A stretch of DNA of 64,000 nucleotides, taken from positions 62,001 to 126,000 of the forward strand of contig JAQWOM010000038.1 of the NCBI GenBank assembly GCA_029245865.1, read 5' to 3'. The stretch is from Planctomycetota bacterium. GTDB taxonomy: Bacteria; Planctomycetota; B15-G4. The notes beneath the pieces are model-generated. The model did no database searches, had not been told where the DNA came from, and was given only the letters and a program-made list of their open reading frames with translations. Positions 19,309 to 27,725 of this stretch are shown one piece after another (positions within the stretch are counted from its first letter, which is position 1; each line of letters opens with the position of its first letter). A program made the translations under genes and the position numbers.

Positions 19309-20964
19309 GTGTTGCGTCGCATTGGCTGGCTGTCGATGGTCCCGATCGTGGTCTATATCCTGGCCTATGTCCTGCTGCTCGGGGTGAGGCCTGTCTCTTC
19401 ACCAGATGAGAGTCGCTACGCAGAAGTGCCTCGAGAGATGCTGGCAAGCGGCGATTGGGTGGTGCCTCGTCTGAACGGGTTGCGCTATTTCGAGAAGCCG
19501 CCTCTCGGTTACTGGCTCAACGCAGTTAGCCAAGAGGTGCTGGGTCCAACGGCATTTGCCATGCGAGTTCCCTCTGCGCTCTCTGCAGGCGCGGTGGCTT
19601 TGCTTGTGGCACTGCTGCTCTCTCGAGCATTCAAAAATTCATTCGTCACGATCACGGGCGTACTCGCTTCGTTGACGATGCTTGAGTTGTACGCATGCGG
19701 GACGCTTAACATTCTTGATGGGCCGTTCAGTCTCTTTGTCACGGTCACTTTGACTTGTGGGTATTTGGCTGTTGAGGCGAAGGAGAGACGCCAAGAGCGT
19801 CGATGGCTCGTCATGGCAGGCGTTGGATGCGGCTTGGCATTTCTGACCAAAGGTTTTTTGGCCATTGTTCTTCCTGTCTCCGTGTTTCTTCCCTATCTGG
19901 CGTGGCAGGGTCGGCTTCGCGACGTGTTTCGATTGAGCTGGTTGCCAGGGCTTGTGGCGCTGCTTGTTGTCGGGCCTTGGGCGTGGGCTATTGCTGTCCA
20001 AGAAAGTGACTTCTGGCGCTACTTTTTTATGGAGCAGCATGTACGACGATTCGGGAGCGAGAAGGCTCAGCACGCCGAGCCAGTCTGGTTTTTTCTACCG
20101 ATCTTGATCGCGGGTAGTTTGCCCTGGGCGTTTCTTTTGCCGAGTGTGATCAAGAATCATGTGAAGGCTGGCTTCCAGTCGCCGCTGACGCGCTTCGCGG
20201 TCTGCTGGCTCATCTTCCCACTCCTGTTCTTCTCGATGTCGAGGGGCAAGCTGTCGACTTACATACTGCCCGTCTTTCCGGCGCTCGCTCTTTTGATCGG
20301 TTCAGCTGCCAGAGAACTCTTTGGAGAGCAACACAGGCGAGGCTTTCGCCTTGGTTGCGCGGTGCTCGGATATACGTTTGGAGCTCTCGGCGCGGCCATA
20401 CTTCTTGGGGCGTGGTTGGGGCCCTTTGGGTTGGATGTGTTGTCGCATCCGCCGGGGTCTTTGTGGGGCGTGGGGGTGGGTTTCTTGGCCTGGGGGGGCT
20501 TGGCGCTTCTGGCAGGGCGGGCCAGTCAGCCGGCGCAGAAGTTGACGCTCTTTGCCACGGCTCCGGTTCTCCTCTTCATGCTCATCCCGTTCTCTATGCC
20601 GCCCGATCTACCCAAGCGGTTTCCTGGAGAGACACTCGCCGTTGTCGCGGATCGTGTCGATGCCCAGACGGTTCTGATCAGTGACCGTTCGTACGTTCAA
20701 GCGATGTGCTGGGTCATGAAACGAGCAGATATCCTGCTCCTCGGAAAGGCCGGCGAAGTGAAGTATGGCCTTGAGCATTCGGAGACCGAACGGCACCTCA
20801 AGCATGCCGATCTAGACGAGATGCTCAGGGACCCTGCGAGGTCCTATGACGTCGTGTTTGTCATCGACGATGAGAATCACAAACGCTATCTCGCCCATCC
20901 GGAACCTGACTGGCAAATCGAGCGGCCCGGCATGTTGGCGATGGGCTTCGACTCCAATCTATGA
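19309..20964 (+). CDS. arnT: Undecaprenyl phosphate-alpha-L-Ara4N transferase (ArnT family)
   Basis: A polytopic GT83 enzyme with its active site on the periplasmic face; it transfers L-Ara4N from the lipid carrier to lipid A phosphates. It has SSPDESRYAEVPREML, with the Asp-Glu pair of the first periplasmic loop, RYFEKPPLGYWLN, LTKGFLAIVLP and MEQHVRRFGSEKAQHAEP, all standard ArnT positions, then a C-terminal periplasmic domain. From GTG at 19309 it has 551 residues, almost the length of E. coli ArnT. A TTG at 19267 is also in frame, but the GTG has a GGA eight bases before it and puts the start just before the first membrane helix. It lacks the PAP2-like part of its paralogue at 11392. Confidence 0.88.
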   Translation: MLRRIGWLSMVPIVVYILAYVLLLGVRPVSSPDESRYAEVPREMLASGDWVVPRLNGLRYFEKPPLGYWLNAVSQEVLGPTAFAMRVPSALSAGAVALLVALLLSRAFKNSFVTITGVLASLTMLELYACGTLNILDGPFSLFVTVTLTCGYLAVEAKERRQERRWLVMAGVGCGLAFLTKGFLAIVLPVSVFLPYLAWQGRLRDVFRLSWLPGLVALLVVGPWAWAIAVQESDFWRYFFMEQHVRRFGSEKAQHAEPVWFFLPILIAGSLPWAFLLPSVIKNHVKAGFQSPLTRFAVCWLIFPLLFFSMSRGKLSTYILPVFPALALLIGSAARELFGEQHRRGFRLGCAVLGYTFGALGAAILLGAWLGPFGLDVLSHPPGSLWGVGVGFLAWGGLALLAGRASQPAQKLTLFATAPVLLFMLIPFSMPPDLPKRFPGETLAVVADRVDAQTVLISDRSYVQAMCWVMKRADILLLGKAGEVKYGLEHSETERHLKHADLDEMLRDPARSYDVVFVIDDENHKRYLAHPEPDWQIERPGMLAMGFDSNL

Positions 20965-20968
20965 CCAC

Positions 20969-21448
20969 TCACTCGAAAAGCGCTTCCAACGATTTGCGAT
21001 AGATCTCGGCTTTGGGATCCCCTTCGGAGGGTGCCCATGAAGCACGTTCGTCGTCCGTGAGTGGCTCATAGGGCCCGGCCTTGGCCTCAAAGAACACAGA
21101 CCCGGGCTGCAGTGCGATGACCGAGTGGAAGGTCCCGTGTGGAATGTTGACTCCGATGGCGTCGCCTTCTGGGGACGCGGCGATCGTCTCGGTGACGGCA
21201 CCCGTTTTGTCGAAGAACACGAATCCAAACTGTCCGCTGACAACAACAATCGATTCGTCCTTGCTCGGGTGGTTGTGTCGGTGAGGCTGGATGTACGAGC
21301 CGGGTTCCACGGCATTCAGAAGTCGATTGGCCTCTTCGGCGTGGGGCGTATGGAAATTGTGATTGGTTCGGAGGCGCTCACCGGAAGCGGCCCTTGATGA
21401 GAGCTGCTGAATCAGCGGTCTGCCGATGGCGTAATCGAGGGATGCCAT
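20969..21448 (-). CDS. WbuC-family cupin
   Basis: A 159-residue cupin that resembles WbuC proteins of O-antigen clusters: RLRTNHNFHTPHAEEANRLLNAVEPGSYIQPHRHNHPSKDE (the core is GSYIQPHRHNHPSKDE) followed by FVFFDKTG and HGTFHSVIALQPGSVFFEAKAGPY. The two His in PHRH and the later Glu/His form a probable metal site. The function of WbuC is not established; the family turns up beside surface polysaccharide genes, and here it sits end to end with arnT, four bases from its stop on the opposite strand. It follows top6A on the same strand after about 98 bases. Confidence 0.7.
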   Translation of the reverse strand: MASLDYAIGRPLIQQLSSRAASGERLRTNHNFHTPHAEEANRLLNAVEPGSYIQPHRHNHPSKDESIVVVSGQFGFVFFDKTGAVTETIAASPEGDAIGVNIPHGTFHSVIALQPGSVFFEAKAGPYEPLTDDERASWAPSEGDPKAEIYRKSLEALFE

Positions 21449-21546
21449 GAGTGTGCTCCCGATGGGAATGGGCGGCTCGGAGAAGACGGCGGGCGCGGCG
21501 AAGGTTAGCTCTTAGCAACGCTCTCGAGAGGGGGCGAGCGCGTGTT

Positions 21547-22776
21547 CTACGGCAAGAAGGCTTTGGTCGCCTTGAGCTTGCGGGGCAGGTATTCCTCGAT
21601 CACGTAGTTGAGCCCCCACTTGGCAAGGGCCTGTTGTTCGGCGCGTACCTTCATCTTGAGAAGTTGGTTGATGGCCTTGTTCCAGGGCTTCGATTGCTGA
21701 AAGAACGGGTCGTTCTTGAGGGCGTCCTTGGCCCGCTTGATATCAACCTCAAGCAGTGGGTGGGTGGGCAGTTCGTAGTCGATGATGTCCTGGGGGGTCA
21801 CGCCCAGGTAGTGGGCATGGGGCACGCAGAAGAAACGATTGAGATGCGCCGTGTTCCCTGAGCCAACTTTCAGCGTGCGGTAGATGTTGCTGATGCCGTA
21901 CGGGTCACAGTCGACGAACGCATAGACCGGAATCTTTTTCGCTTCAGAAAGCCGACGTACAAAGCGACGTGTGGCTCGTGTGGGGACGCCGCCCATCGAA
22001 ACGATGATGCAGTTGGAAGTGTTCCAGAAGCCATGCACTTGAAGGCGCTGAAACATGCCTCCGGTTTCGATGGCCAGGATAAATTTGGCCTTTGTTTCAA
22101 AGCCCAGGTGTTCGACGGAATGCGGGATGGTGTAGGCACCGCTGCCGAATTTTGTGCAGTCGATGCGTAGCTCTTGGCCACTGACCGGATCGCGGTCTAT
22201 GACCACCAAATTGCCGGCAACGGCTCCCCCGTGTTCTTCCGGATAAAACCGCAACTGCTCACGTGACACGCCATGCAGCGAGAACATGGACTCGATGTCG
22301 TCCATGACAGTGTCCGATTCGGGCTGCTCTTTGAAGCGTGCCTCGGCCCAGTTCTTGCTGACGTAGTAAGCCTCTCGTTTTGTGGCAAAGGTGTCCTGCT
22401 CGATCATCTCTTTCGAGATGTTCAGCATCTTGAGCGTTTGAGCGAAGCTCTTGACAGTGTTGACGGTGAGCGTGCGCACCTTGCGTGACTTGCCAATCTC
22501 CAGATAGCCAACTTTTGGGTCGTACTTGACGTTGGAGAGAGAGCGGACGGGGCTTTTCAGTTCCGGGGCAATCTTCTTCAAGATCTTTCCGTAGACGGCA
22601 CGGGCGGTGTTGTCGATGCAGTCCACGGTGTGCTTGTCCGTGGCGTTCGTCACGGTTCGACGTGCGGTGCTCTTACTGGCCTTGCGGGGCGAGGCTTTCT
22701 TGGTCCCGCTCGCCTGTTTTTTGGCCGCTGCCTTGGGAGTGGCCTTGCGGCGGCTCGATTTTTTCGCAGGTGTCAC
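21547..22776 (-). CDS. top6A: DNA topoisomerase VI subunit A (Spo11-like) with histone-like N-terminal tail
   Basis: The DNA-cleaving subunit of a type IIB topoisomerase, 409 residues. It has the 5Y-CAP winged helix with the ATKREAYYVSKNWAE motif, whose Tyr137/138 includes the nucleophile, and a Toprim domain with Glu237 in AIETGGMF and Asp289/Asp291 in FVDCDPYGISN. The C-terminus has LGVTPQDI and the family's Leu/Lys-rich end. Residues 1-41 form an extra tail of almost only Lys, Arg, Ala, Ser, Thr and Pro, including KASPRK, as in histone H1 or bacterial H1-like proteins. Start is GTG at 22776 with no good ribosome site. The frame is continuous with the gene upstream except for its TAA stop and 19 codons. 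Topoisomerase VI is mainly archaeal and plant, and patchy in bacteria. Confidence 0.93.
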   Translation of the reverse strand: MTPAKKSSRRKATPKAAAKKQASGTKKASPRKASKSTARRTVTNATDKHTVDCIDNTARAVYGKILKKIAPELKSPVRSLSNVKYDPKVGYLEIGKSRKVRTLTVNTVKSFAQTLKMLNISKEMIEQDTFATKREAYYVSKNWAEARFKEQPESDTVMDDIESMFSLHGVSREQLRFYPEEHGGAVAGNLVVIDRDPVSGQELRIDCTKFGSGAYTIPHSVEHLGFETKAKFILAIETGGMFQRLQVHGFWNTSNCIIVSMGGVPTRATRRFVRRLSEAKKIPVYAFVDCDPYGISNIYRTLKVGSGNTAHLNRFFCVPHAHYLGVTPQDIIDYELPTHPLLEVDIKRAKDALKNDPFFQQSKPWNKAINQLLKMKVRAEQQALAKWGLNYVIEEYLPRKLKATKAFLP

Positions 22777-22833
22777 GGTGTCAGTGTCCAGGTCGGTGCG
22801 TTGAGAGGCAATCTGGCGAAGAAATGTCTCGAG

Positions 22834-23274
22834 TTAGACTTCGCTCTCGACTTCTGCCGCATTGAGGTTGAGTTCGCTTGTGATGGTGAAGGGCCGGTGA
22901 GCCGTTGGAGCGATTTCTGCATAGGGCGAGCCTTTGAGAAAGGCACCGCCGTCTGTGGTTTCGCTGAGAATGTATGTGCTGAGTGAGTTCGGCGGCAGCC
23001 CGTCGCGTTGGACGAGTTCGCGCAAGTAAGCCATTCCATGACAGGCCACCTCATGAACCCTGAGGGCATCCCAGCGGGGATGGGCAAGCAACAGACCACT
23101 GATGCGCAGTTCGAGTTGGTAATCACTCGCTGGAGAGCAAGAGGTCTCGCCGCGGAGGGGGGCTTCGAGCTCAGCATGAAGCCTGTAGCGCATGATTTCA
23201 CCGTGATAGTGTTCGCCGTCGACCACCGGCCAGAGCCGCCGGACAAGACCGAGTGTGCAGTTGTATCGCGCCAT
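22834..23274 (-). CDS. Unknown protein between the topoisomerase VI subunit genes
   Basis: A protein of 146 residues that I do not recognise. It starts MARYNCTLGLVRRLWPVVDGEHYHGEI, shown here only to its first conserved-looking core LVRRLWPVVDG, and contains YQLELRISGLLLAHPRWDAL and HEVACHGMAYLRELV. It has two Cys and several His but no obvious zinc pattern, no signal peptide and no membrane segment; the C-terminus is acidic. ATG at 23274 has AAGGGG about 8 bases upstream. It lies 60 bases after top6B and 57 before top6A on the same strand, so it is surely co-transcribed and may be a partner or regulator of the enzyme. That role is inference. Confidence 0.65.
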   Translation of the reverse strand: MARYNCTLGLVRRLWPVVDGEHYHGEIMRYRLHAELEAPLRGETSCSPASDYQLELRISGLLLAHPRWDALRVHEVACHGMAYLRELVQRDGLPPNSLSTYILSETTDGGAFLKGSPYAEIAPTAHRPFTITSELNLNAAEVESEV

Positions 23275-23334
23275 TCTTTTGCCCCTTTTCGCGTCTCGCC
23301 GGCCCCTCATTGTGTTCTTTTGATCAAGCTTGCT

Positions 23335-25056
23335 CTACATCTTGCGTGAGCGTTCCAGCGTGTCCCGTAGCTCCGCGACAACCTTGTCTGTTTGTTTCTC
23401 GTTCAGTGTGAGGATGTCGCGCAGTGCCTCGCCGATATGCGGAATGTATTTGTCGATGTATTGGCGTTTTTTGAGTTCGTCCTCCACTCGTTTTCGCCGC
23501 CGCAAGTAGCGCTGCATCTTGCGCCCGCATTCCTGAAGGGCGAGGCGCAGTTCTTTGAGTATGTCTGGGTAACTCGCGACCGCCTCCTTGGACTCCGAGG
23601 TGAACGGGACCCAGGCCGAGGCGATGTGCACCATGAGGATGACCGGGCCAACGGGCAGGCTGCCTCTGGGTTGCTGCAAGCCGTAAGATTTCCAGTCCAC
23701 GGAAGTGACGGATTTTGTGATCGCGCATCCACCTGGTGCGTATTGCAAAGGCACTCGATTCGCATAACGCATGACCCGCACCGTGTTGTCTGCATTCAGG
23801 CTGCCGCCAAGTGCGACGCCGACTTCGACCTGAAATGGGTTGCCGCGATAGACAGCCGGAGGGCGAGTGCGGCTCACGAAAAATTCGGCTTCGCCGATCT
23901 CTTTCTCGAGACCTTTTTGAATGAGTTCTTCGCCGATGGGTGAGAGGCAGTTTGTTGACGGGTTGCGGATCTTGACGCGCGGGATAGCTCCGTGCAGAGA
24001 TTCCGCCGCCTTGTGCTCCAGTGAGCGAACGCGTGCGCCTGCGTCGAGTTTTGCTTCTGCACAGATCTCTTTTGCTGTCTTGGCGGAGACCCGGCTGAAG
24101 TCTTTTTGCAGAAAAGCACCCAGTTTTGATGATGAGGTGGCCTTCATCATCTTCATGAGGACGCCAAGCTCGACGCCATAGGGGTGCGGTTTGATCTCGA
24201 CTGGCGGCACCGGAAGTTTTCGGGTGCCACGTTCGTACAGAACAGTCTCTTTGCTGTCTGGGGGGTAGTAGGCGATGGAGATGTGTGGATTGCTAATCGC
24301 TGTCTGAGCGAGGTACTCATCGACGCTGCCACGCCCTTTGCTGTAGCTGCCCTCGAGCACGATGGTGACCTCGGTACCGTGTGCTCGATCCCACTCGATG
24401 ATGTTGTGCTTGGTACGCACGGGGCGGTTCTTCGCGGTGTCGATCCGAACGCCAATCTCAATGGCATCGTGCTTTTTGCTGATGCGGCTACGGATCAGCG
24501 TGGGGATTCCTGTGGTCATCTGCCCGTACATGCCTGCAGCTGAAATGCCGATACCTTGCTGCCCGCGGCTCTGACGGAGTCGGTGAAACTTGCTGCCGTA
24601 AAGCAGTTGAGCGAAGACCTGTTCAATCTGCTCTTCGAGAATGCCAGGTCCATTGTCCGAAACCGTGACCTGGAAGCGGTCGGGGTGCTTGGGCATCGGC
24701 TTCACCAGCACTGCCAGATCGGGCAGGATGTTGGCCTCTTCGCAGGCGTCGAGTGCATTGTCGACAGCCTCTTTGACGGTGGTCAGCAAGGCCTTGCGCT
24801 TGCTGTCGAAGCCCAGCAAGTGGCGGTTTTTGGCAAAGAACTCACTGACCGAGATCTCGCGTGCCTGTTTGGCCATCTCGTGCGCCGCGGTAGAGCCTTT
24901 CGTGCGCCGGGCCGCCTTCTTGGAGGTCGAAGGGCGTGCGGTTGCCCGCTTCTTCGAAGCCGCAGATTTTGCAGCTGAAGGCTTCTGGGGCTTGGGAGGC
25001 GTCCGCCTGCGTGGCGTCACAGAGTCATCGCCAAAGAGCGTGGTCTGACTGGTCAT
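23335..25056 (-). CDS. top6B: DNA topoisomerase VI subunit B with histone-like N-terminal tail
   Basis: The GHKL ATPase subunit of topoisomerase VI, 573 residues. ATP-site motifs are all present: Glu96/Asn100 in KEAVDNALDACEE, Asp134 in VSDNGPGI, GQQGIGISAAGMYGQM (lid) and HGTEVTIVLEG. Then come the H2TH region, the transducer and its switch lysine in VPFTSESKEAVASYPDI, and a C-terminal coiled region with RKRVEDELKKRQYIDKYIP. Residues 14-57 are an added basic tail of Pro, Lys, Arg, Ala, Ser and Thr (for example AASKKRATARPSTSKKAARR) ahead of the usual start, HEMAKQAREISVSEFFAKNRHLLGF. It is the first gene of a top6B-unknown-top6A operon. Confidence 0.94.
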   Translation of the reverse strand: MTSQTTLFGDDSVTPRRRTPPKPQKPSAAKSAASKKRATARPSTSKKAARRTKGSTAAHEMAKQAREISVSEFFAKNRHLLGFDSKRKALLTTVKEAVDNALDACEEANILPDLAVLVKPMPKHPDRFQVTVSDNGPGILEEQIEQVFAQLLYGSKFHRLRQSRGQQGIGISAAGMYGQMTTGIPTLIRSRISKKHDAIEIGVRIDTAKNRPVRTKHNIIEWDRAHGTEVTIVLEGSYSKGRGSVDEYLAQTAISNPHISIAYYPPDSKETVLYERGTRKLPVPPVEIKPHPYGVELGVLMKMMKATSSSKLGAFLQKDFSRVSAKTAKEICAEAKLDAGARVRSLEHKAAESLHGAIPRVKIRNPSTNCLSPIGEELIQKGLEKEIGEAEFFVSRTRPPAVYRGNPFQVEVGVALGGSLNADNTVRVMRYANRVPLQYAPGGCAITKSVTSVDWKSYGLQQPRGSLPVGPVILMVHIASAWVPFTSESKEAVASYPDILKELRLALQECGRKMQRYLRRRKRVEDELKKRQYIDKYIPHIGEALRDILTLNEKQTDKVVAELRDTLERSRKM

Positions 25057-25092
25057 GGTGCTTGATCAGAGTTTCGTTCGGCGTCACGTAGG

Positions 25093-25183
25093 TTCCGATG
25101 AGATGACTCGGCGGGACGTCGAGGGAACCGAACGTATCGGTCCCTCGGGCCGCGTTCAAGCGCTCGACGTCATCTCAATCGGA
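25093..25183 (-). ncRNA. Candidate structured leader upstream of top6B with two exclusive folds
   Basis: This 91-base stretch lies in the 155-base gap between mqnA and top6B. Fold 1: an outer stem of TCCGATGAGATGAC (25094-25107) with GTCATCTCAATCGGA (25169-25183), 14 pairs with one bulge, plus an inner stem of 25120-25131 with 25137-25147, 11 pairs with one bulge and a 5-base loop. Fold 2: GACGTCGAG (25115-25123) pairs perfectly with CTCGACGTC (25164-25172), using bases of both fold-1 stems. No T-run follows toward top6B, so it is not a plain terminator. The end of the element is 36 bases before the top6B ATG. A switch or attenuator role is inference. Confidence 0.45.
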
Positions 25184-25210
25184 GCGATTTCTCCAGAGCC
25201 GTGGCAGTCG

Positions 25211-25993
25211 TCAGCTCACGGAAGGAGGTAAATCGGGGACATCGACCAGCCCCAGCTGGTGGGCCAGGCGTCCGTAGGTCTGCAGGCCCTTCAGTTCTCG
25301 ATCCCCGAGCGTGTAGCCAATGTTGTGGTCCAGGTAATTGCGGCAGCTTTGCGGGTCCATGGCGTGGATGTTGGCGAATCGGTCCGCGAGCACATGCCGG
25401 CGCCCTGCCCCCAGAGCAGCCGCCGACTTGAGAATCGGGGTGAGCATTTTGCCGTCTAGATCCGGGCGAGTGAGCCAGAGTGCGTACACAAATGGCAGGC
25501 CCGTGTGCTCGGTCCACACGGCCCCGAGATCGAGGACTTGGAAAGATCCGGACTGCGTGCGTAAGGCCGGGTCACCGATGCGCAGAATCGCGTCACCGGG
25601 GATTTCATCAAGGGTGCGATCCGGAGGTGCGGACAGCAGTTCCGGTGCGGAAACGCCGAAGAAATTGTGGAGGCAGACCTGGGCCATGGCCGCAGCCGAC
25701 AGGCTGGAGGTGTCGAGGGCGAGGGTGCGTACGGATCTGACGGGAACGCGCAGGTAGAGCAGGATGCTGGCGACAGGGCCCTCGCTGGTGATGGCCGGCC
25801 CAGAGATCCAGCCCAGTGCGGGAGTTCTGAACAGTTCCACCGAGGAGACAAGGGCAAGATCCAGTGCCCCCGAGCGCAAGAGAGGTGCAAGTCGCGCCGG
25901 GAGTTCCTCGATCAGCGACAGGCCGGAAGCCTCGCGGAGACCATCTACGAGGGGCAGGGCATTCAAGTAGGGAACGGTGCCGAGTCGCCACAT
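25211..25993 (-). CDS. mqnA: Chorismate dehydratase, futalosine menaquinone pathway
   Basis: MqnA turns chorismate into 3-enolpyruvoyl-benzoate, the first step of the futalosine route to menaquinone. The 260-residue protein has a periplasmic-binding-protein-like fold and the family markers RLGTVPYLNALPLVDGL, ALDLALVSSVELFR, ALDTSSLSAAAMAQVCLHNFFG, LRIGDPAL and LGAVWTEHTGLPFVYALW, ending in LDHNIGYTLGDRELKGLQTYGRLA. Upstream readings to 26242 are antisense to the next gene; ATG at 25993 directly precedes the conserved WRLGTVPYLNA. The next enzyme gene of the pathway, mqnE, lies at the far end of the window. Confidence 0.92.
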   Translation of the reverse strand: MWRLGTVPYLNALPLVDGLREASGLSLIEELPARLAPLLRSGALDLALVSSVELFRTPALGWISGPAITSEGPVASILLYLRVPVRSVRTLALDTSSLSAAAMAQVCLHNFFGVSAPELLSAPPDRTLDEIPGDAILRIGDPALRTQSGSFQVLDLGAVWTEHTGLPFVYALWLTRPDLDGKMLTPILKSAAALGAGRRHVLADRFANIHAMDPQSCRNYLDHNIGYTLGDRELKGLQTYGRLAHQLGLVDVPDLPPSVS

Positions 25994-26063
25994 GGGGGTG
26001 AGCCTACCCTGAGAAGGGCGTCGCATCCGAGAGGCTGGTCGGGGGAGAACTCGCTTCGCGGGT

Positions 26064-27725
26064 ATGCTGATGCCGGAGAGGCTGGCTGATCTGTCGCACC
26101 CCCATGGATTCTGCGAGGTTTTATTGACTGTGTTGACCCATGCCGCGCGAAATCGATCGCGATGGACCCGAAGAGTCCACCACTGCGCCTGCGTTTTCGC
26201 CTTGCTCTCTCTCGGCTTGGCTTCAAGCGCAGCGGCGAACATTTCCTTGCCCGTCCTCTCGGGTGATCAGGCAGGGAGTGACGATGAGCCGAAGGCCGTG
26301 AGGTTCTTGGTGGGTGAGGTGCTTCACAATCCAACTTCCGACGGTGTGACCGTGGGCTTCATGCCAGCCGAAGATGTGTCGGTGGCCATTGAGTACGGCA
26401 ACGAGGCGCTCGGGATGCGTTTGACGGACGAGCTGGAATCGAAGGCCAGGCAAATGGGTATGGTTCCGCTCAAGGGGCTGCAGCCTGGTGGTGACTACCA
26501 GTACAGGCTTCTCGTTCGCCGGCCTGTGGCTGACGAAGCTGTTCCACGAGAGCTTCACAGCTTTAGAACCTTGGACCTTCCAGGTTCAACGTTCAGCTTT
26601 GCGGTGCTGGCTGATCCTCACGCATGGGCCATGTGGACGCGCAAAGACTGCAGCAACAACCCCACGGGCTACAACGTCATGCGTGCGGCCATGGACAACA
26701 TCCGGAATGATCCGGAGATCGATTTCGTGTTGATTGGCACCGACAGCGTGATGACTCTGTGTGGAAAGGGGTGCAAGGCTTGTCGCGTGGATGGCGAGCG
26801 GGTGGCGCAGGGCGATAGCCAAACTCTTCAAGATGCGTTGCTGCGATATCGCGCCGTTCTTTCAAAGGACATCTACGGCCGCTTCGCCTCGGAGCAGCCC
26901 ATGCTCTACATGCTGGGAGACCATGATGGAGAGAAGGGCTGGACGATCGAAGGTGGTGCCGGTGAATACACAGTTGCGCAGCAGAATCTGAGCTACGAGG
27001 CGCGTCGACACGCGATTCCCAACGCGCATGACAGCTACGGTGGTGATCCCGCAGGGGCTTACTACGCCCTGAGGGCAGGTGATCTGCTGTTGGTTGTTTT
27101 GGCTGCCCAGCGGTACAGCAGTGAAGTTCCCATGGGACCAGAAAATTGGAGTCTTGGGGAAGCTCAACTCATCTGGTTGGAAGAGACGCTTGCGAACTCA
27201 GATGCTCGTTTCAAGATCGTGACAGCCGAGCACCTCGTTGGCGGAGCAAGCGACCCCAATGGACCTACCTGGAAAGGGCGTGGCGGCTTGACGGCCACCG
27301 ACAACGGAAAGATCAACGGGACTTTTCTCGGAGAGCAGTTTCTCATTCACGAGATGATGAAAGAGCACGGGGCTCAGCTCTTCTTGTCGTTCCACGATCA
27401 CGTCGTGGCGTGGGGAGAGAAAGTTGATGAGGAGTACCGTGGAGAGGGCGTGTATTACGCCATCGGAGGACAGGCTGCTGCGGCAGGGCCACCTGGTTGG
27501 GCAAGTTTGCCCTGGTACAAAGAGGCCATGGACTACGACGAGGACGGTGTGCCTGAGTATCAGACGGGAACGACGGGCACCGAGGCGAAGGGGCACTTCA
27601 AGGTGACCGTGCATGGAGACGAGCGTCTCGAGCTGGAGTACATCGAAGCCAGCGAAGTGAAGAAAGCGAATGGCAACAAAGTGCTGGGCTTCACCATCGA
27701 AGCCGAGCCGCCCGCTGAGCGCTGA
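26064..27725 (+). CDS. Secreted metallophosphoesterase with N-terminal Fn3-like domain
   Basis: A protein of up to 553 residues. After a hydrophobic signal (CVFALLSLGLASSAAA) comes a beta domain of the type preceding PhoD-like phosphatases (DGVTVGFMPAEDVSVAIEYG, GLQPGGDYQYRLLV, HSFRTLD), then a calcineurin-like fold: FAVLADPHAW, FVLIGTDSVM, YMLGDHDGEKGW and LFLSFHDHVVAW. These keep the order of metallophosphoesterase motifs, but the second is TD where GD is usual and the GH-x-H motif reads FHDH, so metal binding may differ. The start is unsure: ATG at 26064 gives a long charged leader before the signal, and later GTG/TTG codons are possible. Substrate unknown. Confidence 0.62.
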   Translation: MLMPERLADLSHPHGFCEVLLTVLTHAARNRSRWTRRVHHCACVFALLSLGLASSAAANISLPVLSGDQAGSDDEPKAVRFLVGEVLHNPTSDGVTVGFMPAEDVSVAIEYGNEALGMRLTDELESKARQMGMVPLKGLQPGGDYQYRLLVRRPVADEAVPRELHSFRTLDLPGSTFSFAVLADPHAWAMWTRKDCSNNPTGYNVMRAAMDNIRNDPEIDFVLIGTDSVMTLCGKGCKACRVDGERVAQGDSQTLQDALLRYRAVLSKDIYGRFASEQPMLYMLGDHDGEKGWTIEGGAGEYTVAQQNLSYEARRHAIPNAHDSYGGDPAGAYYALRAGDLLLVVLAAQRYSSEVPMGPENWSLGEAQLIWLEETLANSDARFKIVTAEHLVGGASDPNGPTWKGRGGLTATDNGKINGTFLGEQFLIHEMMKEHGAQLFLSFHDHVVAWGEKVDEEYRGEGVYYAIGGQAAAAGPPGWASLPWYKEAMDYDEDGVPEYQTGTTGTEAKGHFKVTVHGDERLELEYIEASEVKKANGNKVLGFTIEAEPPAER

